Positions 36,611-45,273 of a stretch of DNA of 64,000 bases are shown in pieces. The notes beneath the pieces are model-generated. The model had not been told where the DNA came from, ran no database searches, and worked only from the letters and a program-made list of their open reading frames with translations. A program made the position numbers and the translations under genes. The DNA is from Treponema sp. UBA4873. Its GTDB lineage: Bacteria > Spirochaetota > Spirochaetia > Treponematales > Treponemataceae. The DNA is taken from assembly GCA_002399405.1 (NCBI GenBank), contig DHDP01000011.1:62001-126000 (forward strand). The letters are read 5' to 3'. The first letter of the stretch is position 1; each line of letters begins with the position of its first letter.

Positions 36611-37315
36611 CTATTTGTCCGTCGGCGTATCATGCCGCTCAGGGAATTTCCTGTAACCGGGATGACGGCCGGACACCTTGTAGAACCCCCGCAGATTAAT
36701 CAGTTTGTCGATGTTCTCTCTGCTTATATCGCAGCTTCCTCCGAGGATGATCGCATTGATAGTTATTTTTGCCCAAAGCTCAAGGCTTTCCATCCGGTAA
36801 TAAGCCGTAATAATATCGGCACCCATGGTCAGCGCTCCGTGATTTTCAAGCAGCATAACATCGTGATCCTTCAGATACGGTTCAATCGCGTCGGGAACTT
36901 CGGCTGTCGACGGCGTACTGTAGGGCGTCAGCGGAACGGCTCCGATGACAGCGACATCCTCAATCATGTTGTACATATCCATCGGACGGTGCGCGACGGC
37001 GAATCCCGTTGCTGCAGGCGGATGGGCATGGACGACGCTGTTAACGTCTCCGCGTTTTTCATAACAGCGCATATGCATTTTTATTTCGCTTGACGGGCGG
37101 AAACCGGGAGCCGCGTCCAGAATTTCCAGATTATTGTTAATTCTGATGAGCTTTTCCGGAGTAATAAAACTTTTACTTATTCCCGTTGGCGTTACAATGA
37201 ATGTTCCGTCATCGAGCTTTGCCGAAACGTTGCCGTCATTTGCCGCGACCCAGCCGAGCTGCCACATCTTATGACAGACGTCGCAAATCTGTTCTTTTGC
37301 TTCATTAATTTCCAT
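36611..37315 (-). CDS. Class II aldolase, probable L-fuculose-1-phosphate aldolase
   Basis: A 234-residue zinc aldolase that would split L-fuculose-1-phosphate into dihydroxyacetone phosphate and L-lactaldehyde. The AraD/FucA signature is complete: GNVSAKLDDGTFIVTPTGIS, the SSEIKMH acid motif, the metal-binding HAHPPAATGFA, and LLENHGALTMG. FucA, RhaD and AraD are related; the adjacent fucI decides for fuculose phosphate. The gene sits 9 bases before the kinase gene. Products would be handled by the reductase genes upstream. Confidence 0.9.
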   Translation of the reverse strand: MEINEAKEQICDVCHKMWQLGWVAANDGNVSAKLDDGTFIVTPTGISKSFITPEKLIRINNNLEILDAAPGFRPSSEIKMHMRCYEKRGDVNSVVHAHPPAATGFAVAHRPMDMYNMIEDVAVIGAVPLTPYSTPSTAEVPDAIEPYLKDHDVMLLENHGALTMGADIITAYYRMESLELWAKITINAIILGGSCDISRENIDKLINLRGFYKVSGRHPGYRKFPERHDTPTDK

Positions 37316-37365
37316 AAATCAGAGCAACCTCCTTCAAAATTATTTATTTTGTATTTCATGCGGAT

Positions 37366-38442
37366 TCATTTCAATTCTTCGTCGAAACAGACCGCCACCT
37401 TTCCGCACTTTCCTGAGGCCATGAGGGAATACGCTTCACCGGCCTTATCAAGACTGAACCGGTTCGTCACGAGCTTCTCAGGATGTACATTCCAGCGCAC
37501 AAGCCGCTCAACCAGATCTTCCATGCGCCATAACGATGTCACCCATGATCCGTAAATCGTTTTCTGGCCGTGGATGATATCAGGACTCGGAAGGAACGTC
37601 ACTGTATTGCCTTCGCCGACCATCGCGATTTTTCCCCATTCGCGCGTTGCCCTGATTGCAAGTTCGCGGCCTGCAGGATTTGCACTGCAGTCGACAGCGC
37701 GTTCCGGTCCGTATCCGCCTGTTACTTCCCTGATTTTTTCGAGCGCCTCATCTCCTGGAGCAAACACATAATCGGCGAGTCCCAGTTTTTCCGCGACTTC
37801 GGCACGTTCCGGAATTCCTTCCACGCCTATAAGCCTGTTCGCCCCCAGCGCCCTGGCAAGCATCAATGCGGCAAGACCGACAGGCCCCAGTCCCACGACA
37901 AGAACGGCATCGTCACCGCTTACACCGATTTTTTCAAGACCCTCATAAACCGTTCCGAATCCGCAAGCAACCTGAGCGCCGTCCGTATATGTAAGCTGGT
38001 CCGGAAGAGCCACCAGATCCTTTTCATCGGCGAGAATATACGGCGCCATACCTCCGTTGCGCTGCCATCCGTATGCGGCCCGGTACGGACTTTTGCAGGA
38101 AATCTGATATCCCATCCGGCAGTCATGACATACGCCGCAGCCCGAAATATGATAAATAATGACGCGGTCTCCTTTTTTAAACCGTCTCAAACCATCACCG
38201 GTTTCTTCAATGATGCCGCACGGCTCGTGTCCCGCAATAACTCCCTGATACGCTTCAGGACCTTTTCCCAGATGTTCCCGGTAAATGCAGCGGATATCGC
38301 TTCCGCAGATCGTAGACGATTTAGTCCGTACAAGAACCTGTCCATACCCGGGGACAGGAACATCATACTCTTTTAATTCAACGGAACTGTTTCCCGGCAA
38401 TACCGCACCGGTCATCTTTCTGCCGTTAATAAATTCACTCAT
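37366..38442 (-). CDS. Zinc-dependent medium-chain alcohol dehydrogenase
   Basis: A 358-residue NAD(P)-dependent dehydrogenase. The catalytic zinc ligands are in STICGSDIR and AGHEPCG. The structural zinc lobe is the cluster CGVCHDCRMGYQISC, and the Rossmann motif is VVGLGPVGLAA. The substrate cannot be read from sequence. In this operon a role with L-lactaldehyde/1,2-propanediol, or direct oxidation of fucose, would make sense. It has a ribosome site (GGAGG) and lies 50 bases before the aldolase gene. Confidence 0.85.
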   Translation of the reverse strand: MSEFINGRKMTGAVLPGNSSVELKEYDVPVPGYGQVLVRTKSSTICGSDIRCIYREHLGKGPEAYQGVIAGHEPCGIIEETGDGLRRFKKGDRVIIYHISGCGVCHDCRMGYQISCKSPYRAAYGWQRNGGMAPYILADEKDLVALPDQLTYTDGAQVACGFGTVYEGLEKIGVSGDDAVLVVGLGPVGLAALMLARALGANRLIGVEGIPERAEVAEKLGLADYVFAPGDEALEKIREVTGGYGPERAVDCSANPAGRELAIRATREWGKIAMVGEGNTVTFLPSPDIIHGQKTIYGSWVTSLWRMEDLVERLVRWNVHPEKLVTNRFSLDKAGEAYSLMASGKCGKVAVCFDEELK

Positions 38443-38489
38443 TTTTTCCTCCTGATTTCCTGATGTCCAAAACTAATTCTTCCGATCAT

Positions 38490-39437
38490 TTATTTCCATA
38501 AATCATGCCAGTCTGCTGCGTCTTTCCACAGAAAGACCTGACCTTTTATGAGGCGGCAGTTCCTGTCCACCTTTTCCATTTCCGCCATTTCTTCTTCGGA
38601 CAACGGATCCTCCATTACAGATTTGAAATTGGAATCAATGTTTTTCGGATTTGTTGAGAACGGAATCGGGACGGCACCGCAGCCTGATTCCCATTTAAGA
38701 CAAACGGATGCGGGATGTATGCCGTGTTTCTCCGCAATTTTCTTCACTATCGGTTCTTCCATATCTGCTACGTCTTCCGGGGTTTTATCGCGTTCGGGAC
38801 GTCCCGGAGATCCGAGCGGACAATACGCTACCGGTACAATGCCGTTTTTCTTAACAAACTCAAGCAGTTCCTTCTGCTGAAACGCAGGATGAAGTTCCAT
38901 TTCGTTTACGTACGGCTTTATGCGCGCGTCACGCAATACCCCTGACAGTTTCGATACGGTCATGTTGGATGTACCGATGTGACGGACAAGCCCCATATCG
39001 ATAAGTTTTTCCATCATGCGCCAGGTCCGCATGTATTCCTCATGAACGAACGGGCGGGCATTCGGGCTGCGGGATGTCACATCGCACTTCGGCGGATGAT
39101 AATTTGGAAACGGCCAGTGCACGAGATACAAATCAAAATAATCAATCTGTAAATCCTTCAGGGACTGCCTGCATGATTTTATTACGTCTTCTCCGGAGTG
39201 CATGTCGTTCCAAAGCTTGGAAGTTATCCATACTTCTTCACGCGAAACGACTTTTTCGTCAAATGCTTTCTTCAGTACAGTTCCTATCTGCGCTTCATTT
39301 CCGTATACGGATGCGCAGTCGACATGACGGTATCCGTGACGCAGTGCATACTCCACCGCTTTTGAAACGCTTTCCGCATCCACACGATCCGAACCGAATG
39401 TTCCTATTCCTATTTTCGGTATATCAGTTATTTTCAT
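38490..39437 (-). CDS. Aldo/keto reductase
   Basis: A 315-residue NADPH-type reductase with the barrel fold. The catalytic tetrad is visible: D and Y in VDCASVYGNE, K in ITSKLWND and H in YLVHWPFP. The cofactor end has the AIPFST-like VPIPFSTNPKNI. It is the first gene of the catabolic operon and follows the regulated promoter. The likely role is reduction of the L-lactaldehyde released by the aldolase, which would regenerate NAD(P)+ in a fermenting cell; that is inferred from the neighbours. Confidence 0.88.
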   Translation of the reverse strand: MKITDIPKIGIGTFGSDRVDAESVSKAVEYALRHGYRHVDCASVYGNEAQIGTVLKKAFDEKVVSREEVWITSKLWNDMHSGEDVIKSCRQSLKDLQIDYFDLYLVHWPFPNYHPPKCDVTSRSPNARPFVHEEYMRTWRMMEKLIDMGLVRHIGTSNMTVSKLSGVLRDARIKPYVNEMELHPAFQQKELLEFVKKNGIVPVAYCPLGSPGRPERDKTPEDVADMEEPIVKKIAEKHGIHPASVCLKWESGCGAVPIPFSTNPKNIDSNFKSVMEDPLSEEEMAEMEKVDRNCRLIKGQVFLWKDAADWHDLWK

Positions 39438-39477
39438 CTCTTACTCCCGGAACAGCTGCCGTCTGTTTACAGTTTCT

Positions 39478-39540
39478 ATAATGCGCCTGTTTTATCCTGA
39501 GTACAATTCCCTTTTTGCGTACAATCTATGTCGTTTTACG
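39478..39540 (-). promoter_or_regulatory. Regulated promoter of the fucose catabolic operon
   Basis: Minus strand: operator half-sites CGTAAAA (39534-39540) and CGCAAAA (39513-39519), 21 bases apart; then six bases, -35 TTGTAC (39501-39506), a 17-base spacer and -10 CATTAT (39478-39483), followed by AGAA. The same layout occurs upstream of fucU at 43960-44022. The operator touching the -35 fits activation by an AraC-type protein. Confidence 0.6.
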
Positions 39541-39638
39541 CAATCACTTTTTAATTAATAATTTCACACGGGCTGCGGATGTGTCCGCCGAATAATCTGA
39601 ATGCCGCCGGACACATTCATTCAAGCCATAAAGCGCCT

Positions 39639-40649
39639 TTACCCCTCGCGCGCATGTTTGCGCATATCAAAAAATACGGCAACGATTATAATCGTTCCTT
39701 TCATAAGCAATTGATAATACGAATCGATGCCGAGATACGTCATACCGTAGTTAATAATACCGATCGTGAGAATACCAATCACCATGCCGCCCATGGTGCC
39801 GACACCGCCCGTCTGCGAAACACCGCCGACAGTTACGGCCGCTATCGCATCAAGTTCCATACCGTTACCGGTAAGAGAATTCGCGAGCCCCAGACGGGAA
39901 GCCATAAGCGCTCCGCCGATACCGTACAAAAAGCCTGCAAATGTGTACACAAATACAAGATCCTTTTCCACATTTATTCCTGCGACACGGGCAGCCTGGG
40001 GATTGCCCCCGATTGCATATAAATTTTCACCAAGCCTGGTATGATTTAATAATATCCAGACAACAAATGCGGCGATAATAACATAAATAACCAGATTGGG
40101 AATCGGTCCGACAAATCCCTGCGCAATGCGCTTATAAGAATCCTTCAGACTGCCGACGACCTTCGCCTGTGTATAAATCAATTGTACTCCGCGCGCGAGC
40201 GACAATGTACCGAGTGTTGCAATGAACGGCGGCAGTTTCGCATATGCCACAAGAACGCCGTTGAAAGCCCCGACGAGCATGCCGACAGCCACCGCCGCGA
40301 CAACAGGGAGCCATATCGGAAAATCTGCTCCCGGATACATGGCGGATGAATAATCGATATTCTGCGCTAAGGAGGCAGCCACACTTGTCGTAAGGCAGAT
40401 AACATACCCAATGGAAAGGTCAATACCTCGTGTAATGATAATCATACCGACACCGAGTGCGGTAAAAGCACGTACGGCCTCTGCAATCATCAGATTCTGT
40501 ATTGAATCATATTTCAATCCCTGCCCTTTCGTCAGAATTCCCAGAACGATGGCAAGCACGACAAAAGTCAAATAACTTGTATACCTGCTGCCGATATTTC
40601 TGATTACCTGCCCCGGATACAAATGTGTTTTTTCTTTCAAATCAGACAT
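39639..40649 (-). CDS. Sugar ABC transporter permease (RbsC type)
   Basis: A 336-residue inner-membrane permease of the ribose/galactose/fucose uptake class. It has about ten hydrophobic segments and the family blocks GMIIITRGIDLSIGYV, GVLVAYAKLPPFIATLGTLSLARG, the cytoplasmic coupling region IGGNPQAARVAGINV, and GGVSQTGGVGTMGG. It works as a dimer with the ATPase encoded 16 bases upstream. The stop is followed by a 200-base gap holding the promoter of the next operon. Confidence 0.93.
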   Translation of the reverse strand: MSDLKEKTHLYPGQVIRNIGSRYTSYLTFVVLAIVLGILTKGQGLKYDSIQNLMIAEAVRAFTALGVGMIIITRGIDLSIGYVICLTTSVAASLAQNIDYSSAMYPGADFPIWLPVVAAVAVGMLVGAFNGVLVAYAKLPPFIATLGTLSLARGVQLIYTQAKVVGSLKDSYKRIAQGFVGPIPNLVIYVIIAAFVVWILLNHTRLGENLYAIGGNPQAARVAGINVEKDLVFVYTFAGFLYGIGGALMASRLGLANSLTGNGMELDAIAAVTVGGVSQTGGVGTMGGMVIGILTIGIINYGMTYLGIDSYYQLLMKGTIIIVAVFFDMRKHAREG

Positions 40650-40665
40650 CTTACTACTCCTTAAT

Positions 40666-42177
40666 TTATGAAAACTGAGTTGCCAGACGCATCACGGCAG
40701 TCTGTGTTGCATCTTCCTTTTTGATAATGTCGGTAAGACATCCGTTGCACAAAACCGCTATGCGGCTCGACATACCTATCAGTTCCGGCATTTCGGAAGA
40801 AACCATTATTATGGATTTTCCCTGTTTTACAAGTTCGGCCATAATCGTGTAGATTTCATATTTTGCACCGACATCTATTCCCCGTGTCGGTTCATCCATT
40901 ATCAGAATATCAGGCTGCGTCATAAGCCAGCGGCTCACAATTACTTTCTGCTGATTTCCTCCCGATAAATTTTTTATCAGTGCAGTCATCGACGGAGTTT
41001 TCGTCGACAGCATCTTGTTAAGCTCAACTGATTTATTCTGAATTTTTTTATGATCGATGAGATGAAGCTTATTCAGGTACCGCTCGATCGATGCAATGCA
41101 GGTATTCGTCGTGATGGAAAGCAATGGGAATATGCCGGTTCCCCTCCTGTCTTCGGTTATCAATCCGATACCGTCTTTTATTGCATCATGAGGTGTATGT
41201 ATTTCTATTTTATTACCATTCAATTCTATCCGTCCGGTTTTTATTTTACGCAATCCGAAAATAGATTCCACAAGTTCCGTACGCTGTGCACCTACCAATC
41301 CGCCGATACCAAGTATCTCCGATTTTCTGAGATCAAAACTTATGTCTTTAAAAGAAAAAGGATTCGCCGACGTCAAATGTTCGACACGCAGACAGACATC
41401 GCCCGGAGTTACTTCAACCTTCGGGAAGCGCTGGGTTGTCACACGTCCTATCATTAAATTTATCAGTTTGTCTCCATTCAACCCTGATGCCGGATATGTA
41501 CCTATTTTCACGCCATCGCGCATGACGGTTACTTCGTCCGCTATCTGGAATATTTCACTTATACGGTGCGAAATATAAATAATGGCGACCCCTTTGGAAC
41601 GCAGATCTTTTATTATTTTAAAAAGATGGTCGACCTCCCGTTCAGACAGGGACGAAGTCGGTTCATCCATTACGACCACGGACGCACCGTATGAAACGGC
41701 CTTTGCGATTTCACAACACTGCTGTTCCGCAATCGACAATGTACCAATAATATCCTGCGGTTTTATTTTTATGTCCAGTTGTTTGAACAACAGTTCCGTA
41801 TCCGCCAGCATTTTCCTATGGTCGATAAGCGGAATGCCGGTGCGCTTTCTCAAAGGTTCCCGTCCCAGCCATATATTCTGTGCAACAGTACGTTCGGGAA
41901 TGTTCGACAGCTCCTGATGAATCATCGAGATTCCTGATTCAAGGGCATCTTTTGTATCCCGGAATTTTACATTCTCTCCCCTGAATAATATATTCCCGGA
42001 ATTAGGATGATATATTCCAAAAAGGCATTTCATTAATGTCGATTTTCCGGCACCGTTCTCCCCCATAAGCGCATGAACAGTACCGGGCCGCACATTCAAG
42101 GAAACATCATTCAGTGCAATAACACCTGGAAACATTTTGGTGATATTTTTCATTTCCAAAATATAGTCTTCACTCAT
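40666..42177 (-). CDS. Sugar ABC transporter ATPase, two-domain (RbsA type)
   Basis: A 503-residue fused double ATPase. Domain 1: Walker A MGENGAGKSTLMK, signature region LSIAEQQCCEIAKA, Walker B VVMDEPTSSLS. Domain 2: degenerate Walker A GGLVGAQRTEL, as usual in this family, but an intact signature LSGGNQQKVIVSRW and Walker B LIMDEPTRGID. It energises uptake together with the permease and the binding protein. A strong hairpin separates it from the binding-protein gene, which would lower its expression relative to that gene. Confidence 0.95.
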   Translation of the reverse strand: MSEDYILEMKNITKMFPGVIALNDVSLNVRPGTVHALMGENGAGKSTLMKCLFGIYHPNSGNILFRGENVKFRDTKDALESGISMIHQELSNIPERTVAQNIWLGREPLRKRTGIPLIDHRKMLADTELLFKQLDIKIKPQDIIGTLSIAEQQCCEIAKAVSYGASVVVMDEPTSSLSEREVDHLFKIIKDLRSKGVAIIYISHRISEIFQIADEVTVMRDGVKIGTYPASGLNGDKLINLMIGRVTTQRFPKVEVTPGDVCLRVEHLTSANPFSFKDISFDLRKSEILGIGGLVGAQRTELVESIFGLRKIKTGRIELNGNKIEIHTPHDAIKDGIGLITEDRRGTGIFPLLSITTNTCIASIERYLNKLHLIDHKKIQNKSVELNKMLSTKTPSMTALIKNLSGGNQQKVIVSRWLMTQPDILIMDEPTRGIDVGAKYEIYTIMAELVKQGKSIIMVSSEMPELIGMSSRIAVLCNGCLTDIIKKEDATQTAVMRLATQFS

Positions 42178-42222
42178 GTTATATCCTTACTTATCAGCCG
42201 GAAAACCGGCACAGAAAGAAAG

Positions 42223-42245
42223 AGGGAAGGAACGGTTCCTTCCCT
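42223..42245 (-). terminator. Intercistronic hairpin after the binding-protein gene
   Basis: Perfect 10-bp stem AGGGAAGGAA/TTCCTTCCCT with a three-base loop, 14 bases after the stop codon of the binding-protein gene, followed on the minus strand by CTTTCTTTCT. It is likely a partial terminator or 3' stabiliser that keeps the binding protein in excess over the membrane parts. Confidence 0.55.
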
Positions 42246-42259
42246 GAATAATTATTTGC

Positions 42260-43333
42260 CTAGCGCGTTATCGGTTTGAACGGCACGAGAAAGCACTGCG
42301 GCAGGATGGAGGCATCGGTAACAGGAGCTTCATCGGTAACTTCTGTCGCGGCCGATATACCCGCCTTAGTCGTATAGCCGATTGCGCTCCCGTTTTTCGC
42401 GCATTGATAAACAAGTTCGAATGCGGTTGTAGACTGTCCCACGGAATCCTGAAGAACGGTTGCATACATTTTATTTTCCCTCATCGAACGGCGTCCGGTT
42501 TCCGTGGCATCTATGCCGAGTACCGGAACTTTCAGAACAGTACCGTCTCCGTTTGTGTCTTTCGTTACGTCTTTCGGATCATCCGTGTATTTATTCGTCA
42601 ACATCGACTCAATTGCTCCAAGAGCCATATCATCGTTCTGCGCGACAACCGCATTGAATTTTCCCGCAAAAGCCGCAAGCCATGCATCCATTTTCGCCTG
42701 CGCCTCCGCAGCACCCCAGTTTGCGGTATCCTCTGCAATAATATTTACCGTATATCCCCGGTTTTTGAGACCATTTATAACACCCGCTTTCCGGCTGATC
42801 TGCGCAGGATGTCCGAGCTGACCGTTCAGTAAAATCATGTTCACAGCTTTACCCGGTGCCCTATCAGGATATTTTTTGAAATACTCGTCGATAATTTGCG
42901 CCTGATAATCGCCTGCGACCGTTTCCGGCGAAGATGCAAAGTAGAAATTTTTTCCTACTTTCAGTGCCGCGACGGACGGCTGTATGTTTGAAAACGCAGC
43001 GGCCCCCTTCTTTGCATTAATAAGTTGTGCCATCTGTTCTGTGGCGCCCGTATCCTGCGGAATTATAACAAAATATTTTACTCCCTGCGAAAGCAATATC
43101 TTAAGCTGATCAAGCTGCGTGGCTACATCGCTGTTGCCGTCAAGAAGTTTAAGCTGAATATTATTTTCTTTGGCAAGTTTTTTGAGATTATCCGCATAAT
43201 CCCGAACGAATGTCTCATTCAAATTGCGGATCAAGGCACCCATTACAATCGGTTTGGCCTTTTTCGTGCTTTTTGCCGAAATCATTCCCGCACATACGGC
43301 AAGAACCATAAGAACCGTTACGGTCTTTTTCAT
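42260..43333 (-). CDS. Periplasmic sugar-binding protein of the fucose transporter
   Basis: A 357-residue substrate-binding protein of the RbsB-like group. The signal peptide MKKTVTVLMVLAVCAGMISA is followed by the mature start KSTKKAKPIVMGALIRNLNETFV. The two-lobe fold shows in DQLKILLSQGVKYFVIIPQDT and VVAQNDDMALGAIESML. I start at the ATG at 43333, 7 bases after a GAGGAGG ribosome site; an ATG two codons earlier overlaps that site. The ligand is L-fucose by context. It is the second gene of the uptake operon, flanked by hairpins on both sides. Confidence 0.92.
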   Translation of the reverse strand: MKKTVTVLMVLAVCAGMISAKSTKKAKPIVMGALIRNLNETFVRDYADNLKKLAKENNIQLKLLDGNSDVATQLDQLKILLSQGVKYFVIIPQDTGATEQMAQLINAKKGAAAFSNIQPSVAALKVGKNFYFASSPETVAGDYQAQIIDEYFKKYPDRAPGKAVNMILLNGQLGHPAQISRKAGVINGLKNRGYTVNIIAEDTANWGAAEAQAKMDAWLAAFAGKFNAVVAQNDDMALGAIESMLTNKYTDDPKDVTKDTNGDGTVLKVPVLGIDATETGRRSMRENKMYATVLQDSVGQSTTAFELVYQCAKNGSAIGYTTKAGISAATEVTDEAPVTDASILPQCFLVPFKPITR

Positions 43334-43350
43334 ACACATCCTCCTCTGAG

Positions 43351-43409
43351 CGGTTTTCTTTTTAGAAAGCCGTCTGCTTTTATCAGACAGCTCTCCAAAA
43401 AGAAAACCG
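43351..43409 (-). promoter_or_regulatory. Long imperfect hairpin in the 5' leader of the binding-protein gene
   Basis: Arms CGGTTTTCTTTTT (43351-43363) and AAAAAGAAAACCG (43397-43409), with an inner GTCTG/CAGAC stem and a short loop. On the transcript the structure ends about 9 bases before the ribosome site of the binding-protein gene. It could stabilise the mRNA or process it after fucU. A smaller palindrome (GGAAAGGAACTCCTTCCC) lies at about 43429-43446. Confidence 0.5.
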
Positions 43410-43452
43410 TCTGCCGATATAAAATCAGGAAAGGAACTCCTTCCCTTTTTTT

Positions 43453-43905
43453 CTATCTGAATTGGAATTCCGGAGAAACAGGAACCACCCCTTTTTTTAA
43501 AATAATATTTCCGTATGAAACAGTCTCACCGGTCATTACGACAGCGAAAGCTGATTTGGCGCGTTCATAAAACACGAAACGCTCTATTCTCTCTACAGCC
43601 GGAGTTCCGGGCCATCGTTTGTCAATAACTTCCCGATATGATGCTTCGACGGCAGGGTCAAGTCTGTCGCCGGGAGTCGGGGCCATCATTATGACAGGTG
43701 ACTTTACATACGGATCAAGGTTAATCAGGCGAAGTATCCCGTCAAGCAGCAGCGGAATACGGATACCATCGGCGCGTATGACCCGTGAATTACACGTGTC
43801 GCCCGGGAAAAAAGCATCGGCAAGAATGATTTCGTCACCGTGCCCCATTTTATCAATTGCGGTCAGCAGTTCCGGACTTATAGCCGGTGAAATATTTATT
43901 AACAT
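43453..43905 (-). CDS. fucU: L-fucose mutarotase (FucU/RbsD family)
   Basis: A 150-residue enzyme that interconverts the anomers of fucose so the isomerase receives the right form. FucU/RbsD marks: the LINISPAISPELLTAIDKMGHGDEI-type N-terminus (split here as INISPAISPELLTAI and MGHGDEIILADAFFP) and the C-terminal VVMTGETVSYGNIILKKGVV. It matches FucU better than RbsD in length and in its neighbours. The ATG at 43905 is 5 bases after AAGGAG; a GTG one codon earlier is also possible. It is the first gene of the uptake operon, divergent from the regulator gene. Confidence 0.9.
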   Translation of the reverse strand: MLINISPAISPELLTAIDKMGHGDEIILADAFFPGDTCNSRVIRADGIRIPLLLDGILRLINLDPYVKSPVIMMAPTPGDRLDPAVEASYREVIDKRWPGTPAVERIERFVFYERAKSAFAVVMTGETVSYGNIILKKGVVPVSPEFQFR

Positions 43906-43959
43906 CACAACTCCTTTTCATCGAATTTTATCTACGGCTTAATCTCACTCAACGATTCT

Positions 43960-44022
43960 ATGATGTATCTGTTTTTTTCATCTCACAATTCTTATTTTGC
44001 GTTTCATGTGTTCCATTTTGCG
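43960..44022 (-). promoter_or_regulatory. Regulated promoter of the fucose uptake operon
   Basis: Minus strand: CGCAAAA (44016-44022) and CGCAAAA (43995-44001), 21 bases apart; six bases; -35 TTGTGA (43983-43988); 17-base spacer; -10 CATCAT (43960-43965), followed by AGAA. The layout is identical to that at 39478-39540. The distal half-site is part of a perfect palindrome TTTTGCGCAAAA (44016-44027), which also covers the -35 region of the divergent regulator gene, so autorepression is likely. Confidence 0.65.
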
Positions 44023-44033
44023 CAAAACGGGTT

Positions 44034-44039
44034 TATACT
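44034..44039 (+). promoter_or_regulatory. -10 element of the fucose regulator gene
   Basis: TATACT exactly seven bases before the regulator ATG at 44047, the same spacing as at dnaE. Transcription would start at or next to the ATG, giving a leaderless message. No good -35 is present (TTCCAT at 44011). Confidence 0.4.
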
Positions 44040-44046
44040 TTTTGGT

Positions 44047-45195
44047 ATGTCAGAAACGAAAAACATCGGCTTGTACATCACTATCGATGACGCGTATGCA
44101 CGCGGAATTGTACGCGGAATAATAAAATATGCCCGGCAGAAAAAAAACTGGAATCTGCTGGGATACGACTGGATGTTTACATCCCATCTTAACCAGGGAA
44201 GAAACCTTGACGGAATTATTGCGCGTATAAAAACTCCCTCCGACGGTCAAAAACTTACCAAGTTTGGTGCCCCGGTAATTGACGTTGCAGGCGTTAATGC
44301 GGGACTCGGTTGTTTTGAAGTACGTAACGATGATTATGCAACCGGAATAAGAGCTGCATATTATCTTTCCCAGCTGGGGCACACGTACTTTGCGTGGGCG
44401 GGAGTAAGCGATGCGCAGTGGTCGCGTTACAGATGCGCAGGATTTATGAAAAACATACGAAATGTATATCAGTTTGAAAAAAATATTTTCTGGTGGGAAC
44501 AACTCGAATTCGAAACCGCAGAGCTCCGAACGTGGCTTCTTTCACTGCCAAAACCGATAGCACTTTTTGCATCAAATGATGCAATCGGTCTCAAAATCAT
44601 CAAGGTCTGCAGGAATTCCGATATAGGGGATAAACTTTCACTGCCATCGGATATAGCCGTTCTCGGCGTCGACAATGAGGACATTCTCTGCGAGCTAGCC
44701 ACTCCGCCGCTTTCCAGCATTTCATTAAACTGCGAGCAGATAGGATTTTCCGCCGCAGAACTTCTTGAGCAGCTGATGAACGGACAGCAAACGAAAATAA
44801 CAAGTACAACAATACCGCCGCTCGACATATACGAACGGGAATCAACCAGAATTCTTATTACTCAGGACGAGCTTGTAAGCATAGCGCTGAATTTTATTAT
44901 TAATAGCGCGCATACCGGAATAACGGTCGACGACGTACTTGCCAGAGTTCCCGCCTCACGGAGAAATCTTGAACAGCGGTTCAAGAAAATAACAGGTAAA
45001 ACACTCCACGATGAAATTATAGAAGAAAAAGTTCAGCACAGTAAAAAGTTGATGCTTTCCACAGAGGCATCGCTTGATGTCATCGCGGAACAAAGCGGAT
45101 TCGGCTCGGTGCAGCGTTTTTACAAACAGTTCAAAGAGGCCGCGGGATGTACACCTTCCTTATGGAAGAAAAGTAACAAAAAAACATCCGAATAA
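44047..45195 (+). CDS. XylR-type regulator (LacI-like sensor plus AraC DNA-binding domain)
   Basis: A 382-residue regulator. A periplasmic-binding-protein-like sensor fills residues about 5-270: KNIGLYITIDDAYARGIVRGI, then DDYATGIRAAYYLSQLGHTYFAW, then DIAVLGVDNEDILCELATPPLSSI. An AraC-type pair of helix-turn-helix motifs makes up the end (RRNLEQRFKKITGKTLHDEI, then IAEQSGFGSVQRFYKQFKEAAG). XylR of E. coli has this domain order and activates on sugar binding. The frame is open further upstream, but MSETKN at 44047 aligns with the family start and lies under a -10 element. Divergent from fucU, it is very likely the regulator of both fucose operons. Confidence 0.92.
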   Translation: MSETKNIGLYITIDDAYARGIVRGIIKYARQKKNWNLLGYDWMFTSHLNQGRNLDGIIARIKTPSDGQKLTKFGAPVIDVAGVNAGLGCFEVRNDDYATGIRAAYYLSQLGHTYFAWAGVSDAQWSRYRCAGFMKNIRNVYQFEKNIFWWEQLEFETAELRTWLLSLPKPIALFASNDAIGLKIIKVCRNSDIGDKLSLPSDIAVLGVDNEDILCELATPPLSSISLNCEQIGFSAAELLEQLMNGQQTKITSTTIPPLDIYERESTRILITQDELVSIALNFIINSAHTGITVDDVLARVPASRRNLEQRFKKITGKTLHDEIIEEKVQHSKKLMLSTEASLDVIAEQSGFGSVQRFYKQFKEAAGCTPSLWKKSNKKTSE

Positions 45196-45213
45196 AATGC
45201 ATAGTTTTTTATT

Positions 45214-45255
45214 AAAAAAGGGCCGCCCCGGAAGTTTTTCCGGGACAGCCCTTTT
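45214..45255. terminator. Bidirectional terminator between regulator and sigma factor genes
   Basis: Strong hairpin built from AAAAGGGC, CCCCGGAA, loop, TTCCGGG and GCCCTTTT. It has A/T tracts on both flanks, so it can stop transcripts arriving from either side of this convergent pair. Confidence 0.75.
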
Positions 45256-45273
45256 GGTCTGTTCACCGTATCG

